7,397 nucleotides of DNA. Source: an uncultured Oscillibacter sp. (GTDB lineage Bacteria > Bacillota > Clostridia > Oscillospirales > Oscillospiraceae). A program made the position numbers and the translations under genes. The DNA is taken from assembly GCA_948435975.1 (NCBI GenBank), contig CAOJHG010000096.1:1-7397 (forward strand), written 5' to 3'. Of this stretch, positions 1-5,724 are shown piece by piece. Below the pieces are notes generated by a model, which did not search any database, had not been told where the DNA came from, and worked only from the letters and a program-made list of their open reading frames with translations. The number at the start of each line of letters is the position of its first letter. Within the stretch, counting starts at the first letter, position 1.

Positions 1-221
1 GGGTCCCGCTCCCCTGCTTCATGGTCCGCGTAGTACACCGCCGCCCGCCATACATACAGCGCACAGCGGTCCTCTTGATAGCCCTTCATCAAGCATTCCC
101 GGCGGTACAGTGCTTCCGGGTCCCCGCCGCGGAGGTCCGAAATCTGACGGATTCCCAGAGCTTCCATCACGGCGGCAATCCGGGGACCTACGCCGGGGAT
201 TTCTGTCAATGGGCTTTTCAC
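1..221 (-). CDS. Cdd1-like helix-hairpin-helix protein (partial, 3' end outside window)
   Basis: The frame opens with GTG at 221 and gives 73 codons before leaving the window. Residues 8-24 (IPGVGPRIAAVMEALGI) form a helix-hairpin-helix, a fold that usually grips the DNA backbone without sequence preference. Next comes a region with LYRREC at 39-44 and DRCALYVWRAAVYY at 51-64. That pattern resembles the small Clostridia family named Cdd1 or 'pathogenicity locus' (PF11731), whose members are about 80-100 residues and have no firmly known biochemical role; despite the name they are widespread and not virulence genes as such. The GTG overlaps the rimO stop as GTGA (221-218), so translation is probably coupled to rimO. 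A GGGGAG ribosome site lies at 238-233. Family membership is recalled from sequence resemblance. A DNA-binding or repair role is inferred from the fold and the nearby recA-recX. Confidence 0.82.
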   Translation of the reverse strand, partial: MKSPLTEIPGVGPRIAAVMEALGIRQISDLRGGDPEALYRRECLMKGYQEDRCALYVWRAAVYYADHEAGERD

Positions 222-1549
222 TGCTCTATCCGCTCCCCTGTAACCTCGCCGTCCATGACACCGGTTAGGCGGACCATGACAAATTCCCCAGGTTCCGGCT
301 CCCCGTCCGCTGTGAAATAAATGCGTCCGTCGATGTCTGGAGACTCAGCATAGCTCCGGCCATAGTACATCTGAGCCTGGCCGTCAAAGCCCTCGCAGAG
401 CACTTCGCGTTCCTGCCCCAGAATGGAATCATTGTAGCCGTCAATAACATCGGACTGCACATCTACCGCGATCTCGGCACGGCGGCGGGCTTCCTCCTCT
501 CCCACATGGTCCATCTGCGCCGCTTTCGTGCCTTCCTCCGGAGAGAATGGGAACACGCCGGCACGCTCAATCTTGACTTCACGCAGGAACGCGCACAGCT
601 CTTCAAAGGCTTCCTCGCTCTCGCCGGGAAGTCCGGTAATGAGGCTCGTCCGCAGCACCAGGCCGGGAATCCTCTCCCGCAGGGTCTTCAGCAGCACCAG
701 CAGGGATTCCTTAGTATCGCGGCGGTGCATGGCCTTGAGGATACCGTCGTTGCAGTGCTGTATGGGGATGTCCAGGTAGGGCAGGATTTTTGGCTCCTCT
801 GCGATGGTCTCGATCAGCTCCTCCGTCACCTCGTCAGGATAGAGATAGTGGAGACGTATCCAGTGGAAATCCAGCTTGCACAACCCCCGCAAAAGAGCCG
901 GAAGCTGCCGTTGGCCGTTCAGATCCATGCCGTAGCGGGTGATGTCTTGGGCAATTACCAGCAGTTCCCTCACTCCCGCGCCCGCCAGCTCTGCCGCCTC
1001 AGTTAAAAGCTCATCCATGGGACGGCTCCGGTATCTGCCCCGGAGAGATGGAATTACACAATAGGCACAATGGTTGTCACAGCCCTCCGCAATCCTCAGA
1101 TAAGCATACCAGGGGGGCGTAGAGAGAATCCGTTCGCCGTTCTGTCTGGCGGTATGGATGTCCCCCATGTGGCAGGGCCGGAGACCTTGCTCCATGACCT
1201 CAGCGATTGCTCCAACGATATCGGTATAGCTTCCAGTCCCTAAAACGCCGTCCACCTCGGGAAGCTCATCCAAAACGTCCCCCTTGTAGCGCTGGGCCAT
1301 ACAGCCAGTGACCAGAATCTTTTTCAGCAGTCCCTTCTGCTTCAGCGCCGCCAGCTCCAAGACATTTTCAATCGCCTCCTCGCACGCAGAAGCCAGGAAG
1401 CCGCAGGTATTGACCACCGCTACATCCGCCCCGGCTGGGTCCGTCTGAATCTCATGGCCCGCCGCCTGGACCAGCGCCATCATCTGCTCACAATTCACCT
1501 GGTTCTTCGCACAGCCCAGGGAGATAAATGCTACATTATAACTCATCAT
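218..1549 (-). CDS. rimO: Ribosomal protein S12 methylthiotransferase RimO
   Basis: RimO is a radical-SAM enzyme that adds a methylthio group to a conserved aspartate of ribosomal protein S12, using two 4Fe-4S clusters and S-adenosylmethionine. The predicted product has 443 residues, the usual family length. The N-terminal UPF0004 domain carries the second-cluster cysteines C13 (SLGCAKN), C49 (NTCGF) and C83 (GCMAQR). The radical-SAM triad is C157, C161 and C164 (GCDNHCAYC), followed by GRYRSRP. The motifs YLYPDEVTEELIE and PYLDIPIQHCND are typical of RimO rather than MiaB or MtaB. A TRAM domain forms the last 65-70 residues. Two adjacent ATG codons at 1549 and 1546 are possible starts; the first overlaps the recX stop as ATGA. 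A longer in-frame start at 1576 would add nine residues that do not look like the family. Unusual points are VNCE where VDSE is common, and extra cysteines at 20 and 56. Confidence 0.95.
   Translation of the reverse strand: MMSYNVAFISLGCAKNQVNCEQMMALVQAAGHEIQTDPAGADVAVVNTCGFLASACEEAIENVLELAALKQKGLLKKILVTGCMAQRYKGDVLDELPEVDGVLGTGSYTDIVGAIAEVMEQGLRPCHMGDIHTARQNGERILSTPPWYAYLRIAEGCDNHCAYCVIPSLRGRYRSRPMDELLTEAAELAGAGVRELLVIAQDITRYGMDLNGQRQLPALLRGLCKLDFHWIRLHYLYPDEVTEELIETIAEEPKILPYLDIPIQHCNDGILKAMHRRDTKESLLVLLKTLRERIPGLVLRTSLITGLPGESEEAFEELCAFLREVKIERAGVFPFSPEEGTKAAQMDHVGEEEARRRAEIAVDVQSDVIDGYNDSILGQEREVLCEGFDGQAQMYYGRSYAESPDIDGRIYFTADGEPEPGEFVMVRLTGVMDGEVTGERIEQ
233..238 (-). promoter_or_regulatory. 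Ribosome binding site of the helix-hairpin-helix gene
   Basis: GGGGAG on the minus strand, inside the last codons of rimO, lies 11 bases before the GTG at 221. It supports that non-ATG start, which no ORF finder limited to ATG would report. The spacing is slightly long, which fits reinitiation by ribosomes finishing rimO at the overlapping GTGA. Confidence 0.5.
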
Positions 1550-2160
1550 TCTTCTTCCTCTCCCAGCCGGTTCCAAGCAGATTTGATATCGCTCCAGGAG
1601 TACCCCCGGCGCATGAGAGCGTTGGTCAGGCGGCGCTTTTCCTTCTCATCCGGAATCTGACCGCGCAGCTTCTTCTGCAAAAAGGTGTCAATCTGGCTGT
1701 CACTCTCCGGCAGTTCTTCCAGCGCGTCCTCCCAGAGATCCCGTGGAACCCCCTTTTCATAGAGCTTTTCTCGGATACGCGCAGGTCCATAACCCATGCC
1801 GCCGTAATGCCGGACCAGCGCCGCCGCGTATTCCCGGTCGTTCAGTGCACCAATCGCCTCTAACCATTCTGCGGCATAACGGGCCTCCTGCTCGCTGGCG
1901 CCCTTCTCTTGCAGCTTTTTTTCCAGGTCTCGCCGGGACATAGCGCGCTTTCCAATAATGTCCGCCGCCGCCGCACGGGCATTCGAGACCCCCGCTGCCG
2001 TCTTCAAACGTTCCAGAGACTCTCCGTCCAGAACATCGCCGGAACGGAGGCCGAAATCCAACAGCTCCTGTTCCGTAATCTTCAAGCACGAGCCGTCCTC
2101 CAGAAAGACCAAGACCCGCCCTTTTTTATGCCGCGACGGCTCAATGCGCTCAATCCTCAT
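1546..2160 (-). CDS. recX: RecX regulatory protein
   Basis: RecX family proteins bind RecA or its filament and tune recombinase activity, often by capping filament growth. The predicted product has 204 residues. After an N-terminal extension (1-60, [16 protein letters not shown]) there are three repeats of the three-helix RecX module: about 61-106 (with [13 protein letters not shown]), 108-150 ([15 protein letters not shown]) and 154-200 ([21 protein letters not shown]). The protein is strongly charged and ends in four glutamates. The start at 2160 overlaps the recA end by 11 bases. An upstream in-frame ATG at 2211 would add a basic stretch and overlap recA by 62 bases, so I prefer 2160, although no strong ribosome site precedes it; coupling to recA translation would explain that. 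Its position directly after recA is the classic arrangement and supports the call. Confidence 0.93.
   Translation of the reverse strand: MRIERIEPSRHKKGRVLVFLEDGSCLKITEQELLDFGLRSGDVLDGESLERLKTAAGVSNARAAAADIIGKRAMSRRDLEKKLQEKGASEQEARYAAEWLEAIGALNDREYAAALVRHYGGMGYGPARIREKLYEKGVPRDLWEDALEELPESDSQIDTFLQKKLRGQIPDEKEKRRLTNALMRRGYSWSDIKSAWNRLGEEEE
1551..1560 (-). promoter_or_regulatory. Ribosome binding site of rimO inside the 3' end of recX
   Basis: The minus strand reads GAGGAAGAAG, whose AGGA core lies 6 bases before the ATG at 1549 and 9 before the ATG at 1546. The same bases encode the terminal glutamates of RecX. It favours the MMSYN or MSYN start over the longer frame from 1576. Confidence 0.55.
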
Positions 2161-3301
2161 TGCTGGAGGACGTTTCCGTCTTGACTTCCTCTGCGGGCGC
2201 ACCGTCGTCAAAATCGTCTGCGCTCACGTCTACCGCACGGCCTGCCGCCTTCGCCGCTGCACGGGACTGGCTGCTCATCAGCTTATCAAAATTCTTGCGG
2301 ATATCGGCCTCCAGCTTAGCGGCGATCTCCGGATTGTCCTGGAGATATTTTTTCGCTGCCTCCCGTCCCTGTCCAATACGGGTCTCGCCCATGGAGAACC
2401 AGGAGCCCGCCTTTTGCACCAGGTCCAGGCGTACGCCCAAATCTACCAGCTCGCTCTCACGTACGATGCCCTCGCCGTACATGATATCGAACTCCGCCTC
2501 CCGGAACGGAGGGGCCATCTTATTTTTGACGACCTTGGCCCGGGTGCGGTTTCCGATGATCTCGCCGGCATTCTTGATAGACTCGACCCGACGGATGTCG
2601 ATGCGGACAGAGGCATAGAATTTCAGCGCCCGGCCGCCGGTGGTGACCTCGGGGTTGCCGTACATCACGCCCACCTTTTCTCGAAGCTGGTTGATGAAAA
2701 TAACGATTGTTTTGGTCTTGCCAATGGCGCCAGTGAGCTTCCGCAGGGCTTGGCTCATGAGACGCGCATGAAGGCCAACGTAGCTGTCGCCCATCTCGCC
2801 CTCGATTTCGGCACGGGGCACCAGAGCGGCTACGCTGTCCACAACGATAACGTCAATCGCGCCGGAGCGGACCAGGGCTTCCGTGATCTCAAGGCCCTGC
2901 TCGCCAGTGTCCGGCTGGGAGATCAGCAGGTCCTCCACCCTCACGCCAAGAGCGCGGGCATAGGTGGGGTCCAGGGCGTGCTCCGCGTCCACAAAAGCCA
3001 CCTCGCCGCCCGCCTTCTGCGCCTCGGCAACTACATGAAGGGCCAGGGTGGTCTTACCAGAGGACTCCGGCCCATAGATTTCGATAATACGGCCTCTGGG
3101 AAGTCCGCCAATGCCCAAAGCCACATCCAACGCCAGGGAGCCGGTAGGAATGTACTCCACATTCATCGCGGTCTTGTCGCCCAGGCGCATGATGGAGCCT
3201 TTTCCGTACATCTTCTCGATCTGACTCATGGCTGTGTTGATAGCCTTTTTCTTATCTGTTGCTGGTGCCGCAGTAGGCAGGGGCGCTTTTTCTTTTGCCA
3301 T
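2150..3301 (-). CDS. recA: Recombinase RecA
   Basis: RecA polymerises on single-stranded DNA, drives ATP-dependent homologous pairing and strand exchange, and stimulates LexA self-cleavage where LexA exists. The 383-residue product is full length and intact. Walker A is GPESSGKT at 77-84; the catalytic glutamate is E107 in VDAEHALDP; Walker B is [10 protein letters not shown] at 151-160. DNA-binding loop L1 covers about 165-175 ([12 protein letters not shown]) and L2 about 204-223 ([20 protein letters not shown]). The C-terminal domain ends in an acidic tail (about 361-383) with several D and E residues, as is usual. The N-terminal polymerisation helix includes [15 protein letters not shown] at 21-35. 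The start is fixed by a GAGGAGG ribosome site at 3316-3310, eight bases upstream. Only 57 bases separate it from the PspC gene, and no LexA-type operator is recognisable there. No intein or frameshift is present. Confidence 0.99.
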   Translation of the reverse strand: MAKEKAPLPTAAPATDKKKAINTAMSQIEKMYGKGSIMRLGDKTAMNVEYIPTGSLALDVALGIGGLPRGRIIEIYGPESSGKTTLALHVVAEAQKAGGEVAFVDAEHALDPTYARALGVRVEDLLISQPDTGEQGLEITEALVRSGAIDVIVVDSVAALVPRAEIEGEMGDSYVGLHARLMSQALRKLTGAIGKTKTIVIFINQLREKVGVMYGNPEVTTGGRALKFYASVRIDIRRVESIKNAGEIIGNRTRAKVVKNKMAPPFREAEFDIMYGEGIVRESELVDLGVRLDLVQKAGSWFSMGETRIGQGREAAKKYLQDNPEIAAKLEADIRKNFDKLMSSQSRAAAKAAGRAVDVSADDFDDGAPAEEVKTETSSSNED

Positions 3302-3358
3302 GCTGTTGTCCTCCTCAGTGATTTTATGTTGGTCAAAATTTTTATGGAAGGTCCAGGG
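3302..3358 (-). promoter_or_regulatory. AT-rich recA leader with ribosome site; promoter uncertain
   Basis: This is the longest gene-free stretch in the window. It holds GAGGAGG at 3316-3310 as the recA ribosome site, and an AT-rich part with AAAAATTTT at 3343-3335 and ACATAAAAT at 3329-3321. A TTGACC resembling a -35 box spans the PspC stop codon (3362-3357), and a second lies at 3336-3331, but neither has a convincing TATAAT at 16-18 bases. No GAAC-N4-GTTC operator for Gram-positive LexA and no stem followed by a T run are visible. The region may be only a leader, with recA read through from upstream. Confidence 0.35.
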
Positions 3359-3550
3359 TCAATAGGGTTCCCGGGGGATAATCAGGGCGCAGATCAAATA
3401 AGCCGGAATGCCGCTGCCGCCCAGAGCTGTGAACAGCACCCAGGCCAGACGCACCACCGTAGTATCAATGCCGAAATACTCCGCAATACCGCCGCAAACG
3501 CCGTCAATCATTTTGCCATGGTTGATTTTGTATAGTCTCTTATCCTTCAT
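3359..3550 (-). CDS. Small PspC-domain membrane protein
   Basis: This 63-residue protein is essentially a bare PspC domain (PF04024). It starts KRLYKINHGKMIDGVCGG and continues IAEYFGIDTTVVRLAWVLF, the hallmark amphipathic and membrane segment. A short glycine turn (GGSG, about 45-48) leads to a second hydrophobic stretch ending in IIPREPY. PspC was first described in the phage-shock response of enterobacteria as an inner-membrane stress sensor; in Bacillota, stand-alone copies are common and mostly unstudied, and related domains sit in LiaF- and LiaI-type envelope-stress systems. The start at 3550 is supported by AGAAGGAG at 3565-3558, seven bases upstream; a longer frame from 3739 would lie inside prmC. 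The gap to the prmC stop is 17 bases, so the two genes are likely co-transcribed. A specific stress role here is inferred only. Confidence 0.9.
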   Translation of the reverse strand: MKDKRLYKINHGKMIDGVCGGIAEYFGIDTTVVRLAWVLFTALGGSGIPAYLICALIIPREPY

Positions 3551-3557
3551 GTACGTT

Positions 3558-3565
3558 CTCCTTCT
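3558..3565 (-). promoter_or_regulatory. Ribosome binding site deciding the PspC start
   Basis: AGAAGGAG on the minus strand lies seven bases before the ATG at 3550, in the short gap after the prmC stop. It shows that the gene begins at 3550 and not at the in-frame ATG 189 bases further upstream. Confidence 0.7.
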
Positions 3566-3567
3566 TT

Positions 3568-4434
3568 TTATAATTCCGTTAAAAGCGTACCAAAGACCAC
3601 GCGAGGAATCCCGCGGCGGTCGTTTACAATCTGAATGTCCCCAAAGCCCTGACTCCGCATGATGCGCAGCACATTGTCCGCCTGACCGATGCCAATCTCG
3701 AAATACAGCCGTCCGCCGGGAACCAGGGTTTCTTTCCAAAGAGTGGAAATCGAGCGGTAAAAGTCCAATCCGTCTGCTCCGCCGTCCAGGGCCAGGCGGG
3801 GTTCATAGTCTCGGACGGAAATATCCAGGTCAGGGATGTCGTCAGTGGGGATATAGGGCGGATTGCTGATAATACACTGAAATTCCCCCAAGGTCCGGTC
3901 CGGCTTCTGGAGTGCGTCCGCTTGAATTGGCACCGCTCTTCCCGAAAGCCCGTTTCGCCGGATGTTCTGCCGGCAAATCTTCAGTGCGCCGTCGGCATAC
4001 TCTCCCAGCACCACGCGGCTTTCCGGGGCCTGAGCCGCAACCGCCAAGCCGATGCACCCGCTGCCCGCGCACAGGTCCAGCACCCGGCATGGTCCCTGAA
4101 TCTGGACATACCGGATGGCCTCCTCTGCCAGCACCTCGGTATCCGCCCGGGGAATCAGCACCTCCTGAGAGATATCCAGAGGCATCCCGTAAAATTCCCA
4201 TTCACCGATGAGATACGCCACCGGTTCACCGGCAAGGCGGCGCTGGACCAGTTCCCGTACTTGAGCTTCCAGCTTCGGCGAGGCGTAAAGACGGCTGTCA
4301 CGGAACAGTTCTTCCCGCGTCTTGCCGGTACCGAAGCAGACCAGTTCCCGGGCCTCCAGGGTCGCGGCCTCTACACCGGTTTCCCGAAGCTGCTGCCGGA
4401 TATCCAAATAGAGATTGTTGTATGTGATGGCCAT
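3568..4434 (-). CDS. prmC: Peptide chain release factor N5-glutamine methyltransferase PrmC (HemK)
   Basis: PrmC methylates the glutamine of the GGQ motif in release factors RF1 and RF2, which improves peptide release. The 288-residue product matches the family length. The N-terminal helical domain (about 1-80) recognises the release factor, followed by GEWEFYGMPLDIS and VLIPRADTEVLAE at 77-104, a family signature. The SAM-binding motif I is DLCAGSGCIGLA at 120-131. The active-site NPPY is at 191-194, followed by YEPRLALDGGADGLDFYR. Motif I has C and A where DLGTGSG is usual, and motif II reads GEY at 144-146 where an aspartate is common; both still look functional. A G-rich ribosome site (AAGGGGGTGG, 4448-4439) precedes the ATG. 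In many Clostridia prmC is followed by prfA (RF1); here a PspC gene and recA follow instead. Confidence 0.96.
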   Translation of the reverse strand: MAITYNNLYLDIRQQLRETGVEAATLEARELVCFGTGKTREELFRDSRLYASPKLEAQVRELVQRRLAGEPVAYLIGEWEFYGMPLDISQEVLIPRADTEVLAEEAIRYVQIQGPCRVLDLCAGSGCIGLAVAAQAPESRVVLGEYADGALKICRQNIRRNGLSGRAVPIQADALQKPDRTLGEFQCIISNPPYIPTDDIPDLDISVRDYEPRLALDGGADGLDFYRSISTLWKETLVPGGRLYFEIGIGQADNVLRIMRSQGFGDIQIVNDRRGIPRVVFGTLLTEL

Positions 4435-4487
4435 GCTTCCACCCCCTTCCCCGCCTTATGCAGCCGTGGTTATGCGGCTTCCTTCCG
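4435..4487 (-). other. Gap between DUF1385 gene and prmC with weak hairpin
   Basis: The 53-base gap holds the prmC ribosome site and a five-base-pair inverted repeat, AGCCG at 4462-4466 and CGGCT at 4475-4479, with an eight-base loop. No T run follows on the minus strand, so it is not a standard intrinsic terminator. It could be a minor attenuator or processing site, or chance. Confidence 0.3.
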
Positions 4488-5459
4488 TCACCAAGCGTCC
4501 TTTCCCTTCTCGCTGGGCAGTACCAGTTCCAGGGCCCGGATGGCGCATTCAATCATGCCGTCGTCCGGCTCATTGGTGGTAAAGTTCTGCATCCACAGCC
4601 CAGGGGCCGTCAGGATTTTTGCAAGAGCGCTCTCCTGGACGTGTCGGCCCACCCAGCGGTTGAACTCATAGGTCACACCCACCACAAGAGGCAGCAAAAT
4701 CAGGTGCGCCGCTGTCCGCAGCCATACATTGGTCACAGGCCAGATGCCGAAGAGTATGCTGGAGAAAATGATCGACACAAAGATGACCACAAACAGGAAG
4801 CTGGTGCCGCAGCGGGGATGGTGCCGGGGCTGGACGCGGACATTCTCCACTGTCAGGGGCAGGCCGGCTTCATAGCAGAAAATGGTCTTGTGCTCCGCAC
4901 CGTGGTACTGGAAAACCCGGTAAATATCCTTCTGCTTGGAACAGAAAATCAGGTAGAGCAGAAAGATGACGATTTTCAATAGTCCCTCCGCCAGATTCCG
5001 GCCCCACATGGGAAAGTCCGGGAAAAAGTGGAGGATGCCGCCGGTGAGGAACGTGGGCAGCACCATGAAGAGGAACACGGACATACCTACGCCCAGCACG
5101 ACTGCCAAAGCTACGATAACGCTTTCCAGCTTCTTGCTTACAATGTGCTCTTCCAGCCATAGTTCGAATTTACTGGGCTGGACCGTCTCTTCCTCGGGAT
5201 AGAAGTCGGCAGAGTACATCAGTGCCTTCACGCCGTTCACCATGGAATCCAGAAAGTTCACCGTACCGCGAATCAGGGGTGCGCCCAGAATCGGGTAACG
5301 GTCCTTGATGAAACGAAGGTCCTCTACTTTCTCCACCAGTTTTTTCTCCTGGTCCCGGACGACGATGGCCTGCTTTTCCGGGCCGCGCATCAGAATGCCT
5401 TCGATCAGCGCCTGTCCGCCGATGCTGGTGCGGAAGGCGCATTTTTGATTGTCTGCCAT
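4488..5459 (-). CDS. DUF1385 family membrane protein (YqhQ-like), putative metal-binding
   Basis: The 323-residue protein belongs to DUF1385 (PF07136), a conserved but functionally unproven bacterial membrane family that includes Bacillus YqhQ. The N-terminal signature IGGQALIEGILMRGP (13-27) is typical, followed by ILGAPLIRGTVNFLDSM (57-73). Likely membrane segments are about 113-135, 156-173, 220-240 and 248-264. Between the second and third lie YHGAEHKTI (185-193, with H186, E189 and H190) and HHPRCGTS (213-220, with C217). These conserved H, E and C residues suggest a metal site and explain the common label 'metal-dependent enzyme'; no activity is established. AAGGAA at 5470-5465 precedes the ATG at close spacing. 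Pairing with prmC downstream is common in Clostridia. The gene follows a small membrane protein by 25 bases, so co-transcription is likely. Confidence 0.93.
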   Translation of the reverse strand: MADNQKCAFRTSIGGQALIEGILMRGPEKQAIVVRDQEKKLVEKVEDLRFIKDRYPILGAPLIRGTVNFLDSMVNGVKALMYSADFYPEEETVQPSKFELWLEEHIVSKKLESVIVALAVVLGVGMSVFLFMVLPTFLTGGILHFFPDFPMWGRNLAEGLLKIVIFLLYLIFCSKQKDIYRVFQYHGAEHKTIFCYEAGLPLTVENVRVQPRHHPRCGTSFLFVVIFVSIIFSSILFGIWPVTNVWLRTAAHLILLPLVVGVTYEFNRWVGRHVQESALAKILTAPGLWMQNFTTNEPDDGMIECAIRALELVLPSEKGKDAW

Positions 5460-5484
5460 GAAATTTCCTTTCTGTTTTGGAGTG

Positions 5485-5709
5485 TCAATCCTTTGCTGTG
5501 AAGTAAACGGCCAGGGAAAACACGATCACAGCCGCTGTCACAAGAAATCCCAGCGCACAGGAGACCTCCGCGGCGTAATTCATCGCGTTGGTCCACCAGC
5601 TTCCATGGAGCTTCTCCAGACTCTGCAAAACCTTTAAGAGAAACAGCTCCAGGGACAGGGTCAGCCCACCCAGGATAACGCCCAGCAGAGCGGTCGCTTT
5701 CTTGTTCAT
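5485..5709 (-). CDS. Small two-transmembrane protein of unknown function
   Basis: The predicted product has 74 residues and I do not recognise a family. The first hydrophobic segment covers about residues 7-27 (LLGVILGGLTLSLELFLLKV), the second about 50-70 (VSCALGFLVTAAVIVFSLAVYF). The loop between them (SLEKLHGSWWTNAMNYAAE) contains a WW pair. The positive N terminus (MNKK) suggests both ends face the cytoplasm. The gene is clearly expressed as part of the operon: AGAGGAGG at 5724-5717 lies seven bases before the ATG, and its first base is the last base of the histidine kinase stop codon. That tight placement suggests a membrane partner or modulator of the kinase, but this is inference. It could equally be unrelated to signalling. 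The next gene, DUF1385, is 25 bases downstream. Confidence 0.8.
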   Translation of the reverse strand: MNKKATALLGVILGGLTLSLELFLLKVLQSLEKLHGSWWTNAMNYAAEVSCALGFLVTAAVIVFSLAVYFTAKD

Positions 5710-5716
5710 CGAAAAA

Positions 5717-5724
5717 CCTCCTCT
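5717..5724 (-). promoter_or_regulatory. Ribosome binding site overlapping the kinase stop codon
   Basis: AGAGGAGG on the minus strand begins at the last base of the histidine kinase TAA (5726-5724) and lies seven bases before the ATG at 5709. This is a strong site, and the arrangement predicts coupled synthesis of the kinase and the small membrane protein. Confidence 0.7.

Noticed and set aside
506..1006. A 166-codon plus-strand frame opposite rimO
   Set aside because: Mirrored codon register to rimO, no recognisable domain.
3331..3362. Two TTGACC boxes as a recA promoter
   Set aside because: No TATAAT-like hexamer stands 16-18 bases downstream of either, so a promoter cannot be asserted; recorded only as a possibility in the leader entry.
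1958..3535. A 525-codon open frame on the plus strand opposite recX, recA and the PspC gene
   Set aside because: Over recA and pspC its codons are exact mirror images of the coding-strand codons, so it stays open as long as those genes avoid TTA, CTA and TCA, which is expected in a GC-rich genome. Its protein shows no family resemblance and the minus-strand genes are certain.
3551..3560. GAACGTAC near the PspC start as a LexA half-site
   Set aside because: Only one arm (GAAC) is present, the second arm GTTC is missing, and the bases belong to the ribosome-site spacer.
4462..4479. Inverted repeat AGCCG/CGGCT as a terminator after the DUF1385 gene
   Set aside because: The stem is only five base pairs and no T run follows on the minus strand.
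3922..4671. A 249-codon plus-strand frame opposite prmC and the DUF1385 end
   Set aside because: Mirrored register over prmC and low-complexity composition; the minus-strand proteins have full family motifs.
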